In this document: one piece after another, positions 1 through 5,804 of the stretch
Numbering within the stretch: position 1 is the stretch's first letter
Layout: every line of letters begins with the position of its first letter
DNA from: an uncultured Pseudomonadota bacterium
Lineage (GTDB): Bacteria; Lernaellota; Lernaellaia; Lernaellales; Lernaellaceae
Length of the DNA stretch: 7,257 bases
Direction: 5' to 3'
NCBI GenBank assembly: GCA_937967875.1
Contig: CALBTQ010000846.1
Span: 1-7,257, forward strand
Made by a program: the position numbers and the translations under genes
Notes under the pieces: model-generated
What the model was told of the DNA's origin: nothing
The model's database searches: none
Seen by the model: the letters and a program-made list of their open reading frames with translations, nothing else

Positions 1-228
<228 letters not shown>

Positions 229-236
229 GTAAATAT

Positions 237-243
237 CCTCCTT
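237..243 (-). promoter_or_regulatory. Strong Shine-Dalgarno for the Asp-rich lipoprotein
   Basis: The minus strand reads AAGGAGG, followed by eight bases and then ATG at 228. It is the best ribosome-binding site in the window and fixes the start codon of the left lipoprotein. Confidence 0.85.
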
Positions 244-274
244 ATCGTCGATATGATTTGCACATAGGTTCTAA

Positions 275-294
275 TTATGCCAACGTCGGCATAA
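275..294. repeat. Operator-like 20-base dyad (TTATGCC / GGCATAA)
   Basis: The plus strand reads TTATGCC, then AACGTC, then GGCATAA. The arms are perfect 7-bp inverted repeats around a central ACGT, so 18 of 20 positions are symmetric. No T-run follows on either strand, so it is not a normal intrinsic terminator. It lies where the transcription start of the candidate promoter at 296-324 would fall, which fits an operator. No regulator can be named. Confidence 0.5.
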
Positions 295-295
295 A

Positions 296-324
296 GGTGT
301 AGCGGAAACGGGAAATTATGTCAA
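296..324 (-). promoter_or_regulatory. Possible promoter of the Asp-rich lipoprotein
   Basis: The minus strand has a perfect TTGACA -35 box (plus coordinates 319-324), a 17-base spacer, and a weak -10 box TACACC (296-301; three of six matches to TATAAT). The implied start near 288-290 would give a leader of about 60 bases before ATG at 228. The -10 match is poor, so the call is tentative. A separate promoter is plausible because 109 bases separate this gene from the operon upstream. Confidence 0.3.
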
Positions 325-338
325 GCAACACATAATTT
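313..338. repeat. Perfect 9-bp inverted repeat at the operon end
   Basis: The plus strand reads AAATTATGT, an 8-base spacer, then ACATAATTT, with nine perfect base pairs. It abuts the stop codon of the metallophosphoesterase gene (338-340) and overlaps the TTGACA box of the candidate promoter. It could be a weak AT-rich hairpin ending the operon, or a protein-binding dyad. The arms share a TTATG core with the dyad at 275-294, which favours regulation over termination, but neither role is shown. Confidence 0.45.
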
Positions 339-1102
339 TAGGGAAGGGGGACCGGTTCGACGGTTAAGCGCTTGCCGCGCACGTGGGCCAGCGTGAAGTG
401 ATAAACGGCGCCCTCCAGCAGATCGGCGCCCGCGCCGCCGGTGATCACATACACCACACCGTCTCGAATTTCCTGGTGAAAATGATGCTCGTGTCCGCTG
501 AAAACGGCGGTGACGTTCCATTCGACGAACAGCCGGTGCAGCTCCGGCTGGGGCAGGCTGTGCAGGCGGTGTTGCTCGTTGAGCGTCGGCCAGGGCGGCC
601 GATGGAGAACGATTACCGTACGTCCTCGTTTTTCCAGCAATTTTAGCTGAGCGATCAACCATTCTCGCTGGGTCGTCGAAAGCGCGCCGTGCAATGCCGG
701 CTCCTCGGTGGACAGCCCGATGAACGTCCAGCCCCGGTGGGCGGCGATCCAGGGCGTTTTGCCGAAATACCGGGCGAAGAGGGCCGGCCCGTCGGCTCCG
801 TCGACATCGTGGTTGCCCGGCACGATCAACAAACGCGGGCGCAGACCGATAATCACCTCGAATGCCTGGTTGAACTGCCGTTGGGTGTCGGCCGCGTACA
901 GGGTGCGGCCGTGGATCAAATCGCCCGCGAAAATAGCCAGTTGCGCCGGAGAGGTGTTGATGCGTTCGACCGCCGCGCGCAGAATTGGGGAGGGTGGAGC
1001 GTCACTGTCGGCCGGTCCGGAATCGCCGAACACGGCGAAGGACCACGACGCGTCGCACCCGGCGAGCAAGAGCATCAACAGCAACGGCAGCCAGCGTTTC
1101 AC
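338..1102 (-). CDS. Calcineurin-like metallophosphoesterase lipoprotein
   Basis: This 254-residue protein has the motif order of the calcineurin-like metallophosphoesterase family: G26-D27-S28-G29, G60-D61, G96-N97-H98-D99, H167, and G203-H204-E205-H206. A later V-I-T-G-G-A-G-A segment (219-226) is also typical. These residues bind a dinuclear metal centre that hydrolyses phosphomonoesters or phosphodiesters; the substrate cannot be read from sequence. The GDxG first motif resembles purple-acid-phosphatase-like members more than DxH members. Residues 1-16 are a lipoprotein signal ending L13-A14-G15-C16, so the enzyme acts outside the cytoplasm. The frame stays open far upstream. I chose the GTG at 1102 because it begins the signal peptide and overlaps the stop of the binding-protein gene in a GTGA junction (1099-1102). 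Its SD is weak, which fits translational coupling. It is the last gene of the ABC operon and may process the ligand before import. Confidence 0.88.
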   Translation of the reverse strand: MKRWLPLLLMLLLAGCDASWSFAVFGDSGPADSDAPPSPILRAAVERINTSPAQLAIFAGDLIHGRTLYAADTQRQFNQAFEVIIGLRPRLLIVPGNHDVDGADGPALFARYFGKTPWIAAHRGWTFIGLSTEEPALHGALSTTQREWLIAQLKLLEKRGRTVIVLHRPPWPTLNEQHRLHSLPQPELHRLFVEWNVTAVFSGHEHHFHQEIRDGVVYVITGGAGADLLEGAVYHFTLAHVRGKRLTVEPVPLP

Positions 1103-2952
1103 GGCAAACGGATCTCGCTCAGGTCGCGAATTTGATACTTGCTGCTCAACCCGGCGAACTCGCAGTGCATACCGTCGAGAATCAAAAAGCCCTTTTGCAG
1201 GTCGAGCAGCGCGATTTCCTTTTTGTAACCGTCGCGGGCGATCAGCACCGCCGGCGCATCGGGATTGAGCTCCCACCCGGGCAGGACGAGGATGGCGGCG
1301 AAGGAAACCTTGCCGTCCTTGGCCAGCTTTTGCAGCTCGGCGGCGGCGACGGTGCGGCGCTTTTCGCCCATCGACAAGAGCAGGCCGGACTCCGCGGCGG
1401 CGGCGGTGAACTGAACGGACACCGTATCGCGCACGGTGAAGGCCTTGCCGTCGTCCTTGACCAGCACGACGGCGATGGACGCCGGATCCAGGTAGGCGCG
1501 GGCCACCTGCGAAGGCGAAATCGCCTTGACGTATCCGTCGGCGGCGCGCACTTCGGCCTGGGCGTCGGTCGCGCTGGGACAGAAGGTGGTCAGGGCGACC
1601 AGCGAACGATCGCCGACCTTTTCGCGCGGCAGGGTTGCCAATTTGGTTTGCGGCCACTCGGTCTTGACCCCGTCGGGGCAGACCACCTCCACCCCGGTCG
1701 GCGGGGTCGGCACGGCAGCGGGCGCGGCCTCGACCGCCTCGGCCACGGCCTGCGCGGCATCGGCGGCGGCCTGTGCCGGTTCTTTCTGCCCGAGGAAGGT
1801 TTCGGCGACCATCACCGCGATCGGTTCGAGCGCGGCGAGCGTGTGGGCGTGCAAGGGCAGCGCACGCCCGTGTTGCAACGCGGACTTGAAGGTCGGGCCG
1901 TCGACGTTCTGCGCGAACCACGGATCGTCGAGCGTCACGGCGGTCGCCGGCAGCAGGCTCGACGAATGCAGCTTGGCGGCCTGCACCTCCGGCGCGCCCA
2001 AGGCGGCCAGCAACGCGGGGGCCTGGGTGTGATGGCGCGGCAACAGAACCAGCGACCAACCGCCCACGAGGGTTACGCCGTCGCCTTGTGGACCGGGGAT
2101 GACCCGCGCGCGGATCTTGTCGGCCAATTGGCTTTGGCGCGCGAACATCGGCCGCTCCCAACTGCCGCCCACGGTCAGCGCATAAGCCCCGCCGGCCATG
2201 CCGGAGAAGACGTCGTTCTGCTCGAGCGCCGCCGGGTTGTCCCCCCGGCCGGGCAGTCGTTGCAGCCATTGCAGCGCCTGCGTCGCGGGCTCGGCGTCGA
2301 AGGACAGGCGATCGCCGGTGACGCTCAACTCGCCGCCGAAGGTGAAGTACCACGGCAAAAAAGCCAGCGCGCTGTTGGTCGCCCGCGCGGCGGGAAAGGC
2401 GAAGGCGGCGCGCAGGTGGTGTTTTTCCGCCATTGTCGCAGCCCAGGCCACGCTGGTTTCCAATCCGGCCAGTTCCCATTGCGTATCCGTCGCGAGATCC
2501 TGCCGCTGCCAAAGGACCAGAGCGTCGGCGTCGAAGGGCCAGGCCCACACGTTTTGCTCGTCGGCGACCGCCGGCAGCAGCGCGGGCAGGGTTTGCGCAC
2601 GGACCGTCGCGGCGGCTGCGGCGGGCAGCGGCACGATCAGATTTTCGGCCCGCAACCGGCCGAGCCACTCATTGCGCACCAGGGCGATATCGCCGGCGTC
2701 GCCGCGTTGCGCGCCCAGCAAGAGCTTCTGCAGAATCGCCTCGCGCTTGCCGACCTGCTTACGCACGTCCACCGGCGCGTCCGGATGCGCCGCGTTCCAT
2801 TGGGCGAGGGCGTCGTGGAGCGCGGGCAGAGCGTCCGGATCGTACCAGGACGGCACGGTCAGGGTGAGGGCGTCGGCCGGGGGCGCGGCCTGGGTGCAGG
2901 CGGCGACCGGCAGGCAGACGAACAAGACGACGAGGAGCGCTTTAAATTTCAA
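1099..2952 (-). CDS. Extracellular solute-binding lipoprotein with duplicated C-terminal domain
   Basis: This 617-residue protein starts with a lipoprotein signal (V16-A17-A18-C19). Residues about 28-390 look like a family-1 solute-binding protein (MalE/UgpB type): a V-P-S-W-Y start, D-I-A-L-V-R-N-E-W near 88-96, G-M-A-G-G-A-Y-A-L-T then G-G-S-W near 251-265, and V-G-G-W-S-L-V-L near 296-303. It should capture the ligand for the two permeases encoded upstream. An Ala/Glu/Pro linker (391-419) leads to about 200 extra residues not usual in this family, made of two similar copies (annotated separately). The start is TTG at 2952, overlapping the permease gene by 11 bases. GGAGG lies four bases upstream, and the signal peptide begins directly there, with no ATG alternative nearby. 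Being fourth, after both permeases, is not the commonest order for such operons. The ligand is unknown; sugars or glycerol phosphate derivatives are the family norm. Confidence 0.85.
   Translation of the reverse strand: MKFKALLVVLFVCLPVAACTQAAPPADALTLTVPSWYDPDALPALHDALAQWNAAHPDAPVDVRKQVGKREAILQKLLLGAQRGDAGDIALVRNEWLGRLRAENLIVPLPAAAAATVRAQTLPALLPAVADEQNVWAWPFDADALVLWQRQDLATDTQWELAGLETSVAWAATMAEKHHLRAAFAFPAARATNSALAFLPWYFTFGGELSVTGDRLSFDAEPATQALQWLQRLPGRGDNPAALEQNDVFSGMAGGAYALTVGGSWERPMFARQSQLADKIRARVIPGPQGDGVTLVGGWSLVLLPRHHTQAPALLAALGAPEVQAAKLHSSSLLPATAVTLDDPWFAQNVDGPTFKSALQHGRALPLHAHTLAALEPIAVMVAETFLGQKEPAQAAADAAQAVAEAVEAAPAAVPTPPTGVEVVCPDGVKTEWPQTKLATLPREKVGDRSLVALTTFCPSATDAQAEVRAADGYVKAISPSQVARAYLDPASIAVVLVKDDGKAFTVRDTVSVQFTAAAAESGLLLSMGEKRRTVAAAELQKLAKDGKVSFAAILVLPGWELNPDAPAVLIARDGYKKEIALLDLQKGFLILDGMHCEFAGLSSKYQIRDLSEIRLP
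1102..1689 (-). other. Two tandem copies of a ~100-residue domain in the solute-binding protein
   Basis: Residues about 422-515 and 524-617 align with a steady offset. DGY at 472-474 matches DGY at 574-576 (offset 102), V-R-D at 507-509 matches I-R-D at 608-610 (101), K-V at 445-446 matches K-V at 548-549 (103), and L-A-T-L at 438 matches L-Q-K-L at 540 (102). Surrounding residues also agree, such as A-A-D-G-Y-V-K-A-I against A-R-D-G-Y-K-K-E-I. This points to an internal duplication. Cysteines C425 and C458 occur only in copy 1. The DGY pattern followed by a hydrophobic strand faintly recalls the sulfite-oxidase/molybdopterin-binding fold, but I see no cofactor cysteine in a matching place, so this is only a hint. 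The domain sits outside the cytoplasm on the C-terminal side of the ligand-binding part. Confidence 0.65.
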
Positions 2953-3745
2953 GGTCCCTCCACAGCCGTTGGCGGAACGCCAAAAACAACGCGACCACCG
3001 GCAAAATCGAGAGCGTCATGAACGCGGCGACGTGCCCCTGCTCGAAGCCGTGCTCGCTGAAGTAGCGATACAGCCCGACGGTCAGCGTCATTTTTTGCGG
3101 ATTTTCCAACAGCAGAAACGGCAGGAAGAAGGTGTTCCAGCTTTGGATGAACAACAGCAGCCCGGCGGTCAGCAGGCCCGGCCCGGCCAGCGGCAGCGTC
3201 ACGCGGCGCAGGGCTTGCAGGCGGGTGAAGCCGTCGAGTTGCGCGGCCTGCTCCAGGCGCTCGGGCACCTGGCGGAAGGTGGCGATGAGGATCCACACCG
3301 CGAGGGTCACCCCGCCGCTTTTAAGCAGCGCGATCAGCCATAGGCTGTTGAGTGCGTGCAGTTGTTCGGCTAGGCGATACACCGAGGCCATGCTCGCCAC
3401 GCCCGGCGCGAGGTGGATGGCGAGAAAGCCGATCAGCAGGCCGTCTCGCCAGCGGAAACGGTGCCGCGCCAGACCGTACGCGCCTAACGCGCCCAAAGCG
3501 AGGGCCAGCGCGGTGGCCAGCAGGCAGACGAACAGGGAATTGCCCATCTGCCGCCAGAACAGCGCGTCGCCGAGGATGTCGCTGAAATGACCGAGGGTGA
3601 TCGTCGCGGGCAGCAGCGTCGGCGGCCAGCGGTGAATTTCGTTTTCCGGCGTTACCGCCAGGCGCGCCAGCCACAGCAGCGGCAGCAGCGCATAGGCCGC
3701 CACCAGCGCCGCGCTCAGCCAGGCCGCCAACCGCCGGGCGTTCAT
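2942..3745 (-). CDS. ABC transporter permease, MalG/UgpE type
   Basis: This 267-residue inner-membrane permease is of typical length for the MalG/UgpE subfamily. The N-terminal helix is at about 9-31. Hydrophobic segments follow at about 70-93, 103-120, 134-156, 189-213 and 241-257, giving the expected six helices. The cytoplasmic EAA loop that contacts the ATPase is E165-Q-A-A-Q-L-D-G172 followed by V-T-L-P at 182-185. A W203-N204 after the loop is also typical. It should pair with the MalF-type protein encoded upstream to form the channel. The frame is open far upstream, but ATG at 3745 is chosen because it forms an ATGA overlap with the stop of that gene and has GGAGG five bases before it. 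Transported ligand is not predictable from this protein. Confidence 0.93.
   Translation of the reverse strand: MNARRLAAWLSAALVAAYALLPLLWLARLAVTPENEIHRWPPTLLPATITLGHFSDILGDALFWRQMGNSLFVCLLATALALALGALGAYGLARHRFRWRDGLLIGFLAIHLAPGVASMASVYRLAEQLHALNSLWLIALLKSGGVTLAVWILIATFRQVPERLEQAAQLDGFTRLQALRRVTLPLAGPGLLTAGLLLFIQSWNTFFLPFLLLENPQKMTLTVGLYRYFSEHGFEQGHVAAFMTLSILPVVALFLAFRQRLWRDLEI
2957..2961 (-). promoter_or_regulatory. Shine-Dalgarno deciding the TTG start of the solute-binding protein
   Basis: The minus strand reads GGAGG, then GACC, then TTG. It lies inside the last codons of the upstream permease gene and supports the rare TTG start, which is the only start that yields the complete signal peptide. 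Confidence 0.65.
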
Positions 3746-4596
3746 GCCGTCCTCCGGCGCAGACGCAGCAGCACGGCGATCAACAGCGCGCAGCCGACGA
3801 GTAGAATCATCCCTTGCGCCGCCGCGTAGCCCAATTCGAAGCGCCCGGCGAAGGCCGTCTGGTAGGCGTAGAGCGCGGGGACCTCCGTGGCGAACAGCGG
3901 CCCGCCGCCGGTCAGGGCGAAGGGCAGCGCGAAGGAGGTGAGCGAAAACAGAAAGACCAGCAGCGCGTTGACTGCGATCACCCGCCGCTGATGGGGCCAG
4001 ACGATCGCGCGGAAGATCAACCAACGCGACGCGCCGTCGAGCTTGGCCGCGTGTAGGTGGTGTTCGGGCAGCGCGCCGATTCCGGCCATCTGCAACAGCG
4101 TGGAGAAGGCCAGCCCCTGCCACAGGGTGGCGATCCACAGCGCGAGCATCGCCAGAAAGGGATCGGTGCGCCAGGGCAACGCCGCGCCGCCGAGCTTGCC
4201 GATCATCAGGTTGATCCAGCCACTGTCCTCGGCCAGAAAGCCGCGCCAGATCAGCGCTACGGCCAGCTCGGCCAGCACCCAGGGCAGCAGGAGCAGCGTC
4301 TGGGCGATCGCCCGGGCGCGCGCGGCGCGGCGCAGGGCCAGCGCCAGCAACAGGCCGACGCCCACGTTCAAGATCACCGCGCCGCCGGCATACAGCAGGC
4401 CGGTCAGCAGCGCGCTACCGAAGCGCGCATCGCCCAGGGCGCGCAGAAAGTTCGTTGCGCCCAGCCACCGCCCGGACGCGCCGGGCGCGGCGTCGGTGCA
4501 GGCCAGGCCGACCGCGTACAACAACGGCAACAGCCAGACCACGGCGGTCAGCGCGAGGGCGGGCAGCAGGTAAGCGGCGGGGAATCCGCGTTTCAT
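3742..4596 (-). CDS. ABC transporter permease, MalF/UgpA type
   Basis: This 284-residue membrane protein has the size of compact MalF/UgpA permeases; it lacks the large periplasmic loop of E. coli MalF. Six hydrophobic segments are visible, at about 8-32, 61-89, 98-119, 147-171, 206-229 and 257-278. The EAA loop is H182-A-A-K-L-D-G188 ending V-W-P at 199-201, and the L228-T-G-G-G-P233 motif after it is characteristic of the MalF/UgpA branch. It forms a heterodimer with the MalG-type permease and docks on the ATPase encoded just upstream. ATG at 4596 overlaps the ATPase stop by four bases (ATGA). The upstream bases contain no convincing Shine-Dalgarno, so translation probably depends on coupling. 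Confidence 0.93.
   Translation of the reverse strand: MKRGFPAAYLLPALALTAVVWLLPLLYAVGLACTDAAPGASGRWLGATNFLRALGDARFGSALLTGLLYAGGAVILNVGVGLLLALALRRAARARAIAQTLLLLPWVLAELAVALIWRGFLAEDSGWINLMIGKLGGAALPWRTDPFLAMLALWIATLWQGLAFSTLLQMAGIGALPEHHLHAAKLDGASRWLIFRAIVWPHQRRVIAVNALLVFLFSLTSFALPFALTGGGPLFATEVPALYAYQTAFAGRFELGYAAAQGMILLVGCALLIAVLLRLRRRTA
3751..3755 (-). promoter_or_regulatory. Shine-Dalgarno of the MalG-type permease
   Basis: GGAGG on the minus strand, five bases before ATG at 3745, lies inside the 3' end of the MalF-type gene. It decides the start in a frame that stays open for about 390 bases further upstream. Confidence 0.75.
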
Positions 4597-5636
4597 GGGC
4601 GGCGCTCGCGAGTGACGGCGTCGAAGATCAGCAGCCGCGCGGGGTCGATCGTCAGGCCCACCGCGCTGTGCGGCGCGGGCAGGGCGTGGGCGTTGCCGAC
4701 GCGCAGGCGAAGCTGATGTTCGCCCAGGCGCACGGCGGCGATGCGCTCGTGGCCGAAAAAGTCGATACGCTCGAGCGTGCCGCGCAACGGGCCGTCGTCA
4801 TGCAGCGTCGCATCTTCGGGGCGGAAACCCAGCAGGACGTCGCCGTCGTCGCCGGGGAGGTTTTCCACTTGGCCCCAATCGCCCGCGGCCGTGCCGCGCT
4901 CAAGGCGCGCGGGCAGCAGGTTCATCGGCGGACTGCCGAAGAAGCAGGCGACGAAGGTGTCGGCCGGTCGGCGGTAGATTTCCTCGGGCGTGCCGCACTG
5001 GACGATCGCGCCTTGGTTCATCAGCGCGAGGCGGTCGCCGACGGCCATCGCTTCGGCCTGGTCGTGGGTGACGTAGATGGCGGTGACGCCGGTTTCCTCG
5101 ACCAGTTCGCGGATCAGCGTGCGCATGCGGTCGCGCAAGGGCAGGTCGAGGCTGGACAGCGGTTCGTCGAGTAGGAAGAGGTCGGGGTGGCGAATCAACG
5201 CACGGCCCAAGGCGACGCGTTGGCGTTCGCCGCCGGACAGTTGCGCCGGCCGGCGGTCGAGCAGCGCGGCGATCTCCAGCCGTTCGGCTATGCGCCGCAC
5301 CGCTTTTTGCCCCCACTTGCCGCGCGCCCGCAAGGGGAAGCCGAGGTTCTCGGCCACCGTCAGGTGCGGGTAGAGCGCGCCGTCCTGAAAGACCATCGCC
5401 ACGTCGCGTTGGCCCGGCGCCAGCCCGCGCAGGTCGCGGCCCTTGAGGACGATCTCGCCCTCGTCGGGCTCCAGCAGCCCGGCGATGAGCTGCAGGGCGG
5501 TCGATTTGCCGCTGCCCGAAGGCCCGACCAGCGCGAGCAACTCGCCGGGGCGCAGATGCAGATCGAGCGCCGCCACGGCGGTCACCTCGCCGAAACGCCT
5601 GGTTACCCGGCGCAGTTGCAGTGCAAAATCCGACAT
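4593..5636 (-). CDS. ABC transporter ATP-binding protein, MalK/UgpC type
   Basis: This 347-residue cytoplasmic ATPase powers the importer. All nucleotide-binding motifs are intact: Walker A GPSGSGKST (38-46), Q-loop Q84, signature LSGGERQR (133-140), Walker B LFLLDEP (153-159), D-loop SSLD (161-164) and H191. A C-terminal regulatory region of about 110 residues with F-F-G-S-P-P-M-N (232-239) and G-F-R-P-E-D-A (270-276) is the TOBE/OB region of the MalK/UgpC family, which supports a CUT1-type transporter. It is the first gene of the operon. The ATG at 5636 begins the usual M-x-x-x-x-L-x-x-V-x-x-x-F-G family start. No good SD precedes it, and a candidate promoter lies so close that the mRNA could be nearly leaderless. 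Confidence 0.95.
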   Translation of the reverse strand: MSDFALQLRRVTRRFGEVTAVAALDLHLRPGELLALVGPSGSGKSTALQLIAGLLEPDEGEIVLKGRDLRGLAPGQRDVAMVFQDGALYPHLTVAENLGFPLRARGKWGQKAVRRIAERLEIAALLDRRPAQLSGGERQRVALGRALIRHPDLFLLDEPLSSLDLPLRDRMRTLIRELVEETGVTAIYVTHDQAEAMAVGDRLALMNQGAIVQCGTPEEIYRRPADTFVACFFGSPPMNLLPARLERGTAAGDWGQVENLPGDDGDVLLGFRPEDATLHDDGPLRGTLERIDFFGHERIAAVRLGEHQLRLRVGNAHALPAPHSAVGLTIDPARLLIFDAVTRERRP

Positions 5637-5644
5637 TTCGCCCG

Positions 5645-5673
5645 ATTCTATGGTACCGGCGACATAAAGACAA
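5645..5673 (-). promoter_or_regulatory. Candidate sigma70-type promoter of the ABC operon
   Basis: On the minus strand, TTGTCT (plus 5668-5673; four of six) is followed by exactly 17 bases and TAGAAT (5645-5650; five of six). Only eight bases separate the -10 box from the ATG of the ATPase gene, so transcription would start at or just before the start codon. An imperfect dyad ACAA-N6-TTGT (5670-5683) overlaps the -35 box. It is the best match in the 168-base divergent region, but short motifs like this arise by chance. Confidence 0.4.
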
Positions 5674-5792
5674 CATATCTTGTAGTGAATGCCTGGGACG
5701 TTTTTCCGTGCTTACGGCTCATGGATTTAAGGCGCTGTTTCCATTACACTAACTGATAATTCAAAAGAGAGTGGCTCTATCCTGAGGGCGGC

Positions 5793-5797
5793 GAGGG
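5793..5797 (+). promoter_or_regulatory. Shine-Dalgarno of the RhuM gene
   Basis: GAGGG lies seven bases before ATG 5805. It supports this start over the out-of-frame ATG at 5809. The upstream stretch 5637-5792 holds no further gene. A GATAAT at 5755-5760 could be a -10 box, but it has no convincing -35 partner. Confidence 0.65.
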
Positions 5798-5804
5798 TTC
5801 GCAA

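Noticed and set aside
1103..2668. Upstream extension of the metallophosphoesterase frame to 776 codons
   Set aside because: The extension is an Arg/Ala-rich shadow of the binding-protein gene. The signal peptide, lipobox and GTGA overlap place the start at 1102.
985..3021. Long plus-strand open frame of 678 codons antisense to the binding protein
   Set aside because: High GC removes stop codons in several frames. The product is Arg/Gly/Gln-rich with no domain pattern, and the minus strand has clear family motifs and gene coupling.
3746..4138. Upstream extension of the MalG-type permease frame to 398 codons
   Set aside because: The extra residues are hydrophilic and Arg-rich inside the MalF-type gene. 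The ATG at 3745 has GGAGG five bases before it and begins the first membrane helix.
5670..5683. Imperfect dyad ACAA-N6-TTGT near the operon promoter as a LacI-type operator
   Set aside because: Only four base pairs per arm, the LacI-family central CG is missing, and no regulator gene lies in the window. I mention it only in the promoter entry.
5689..5730. Small plus-strand open frame (13 codons) in the divergent region
   Set aside because: It has no Shine-Dalgarno and no recognisable peptide features, and its length is expected by chance.
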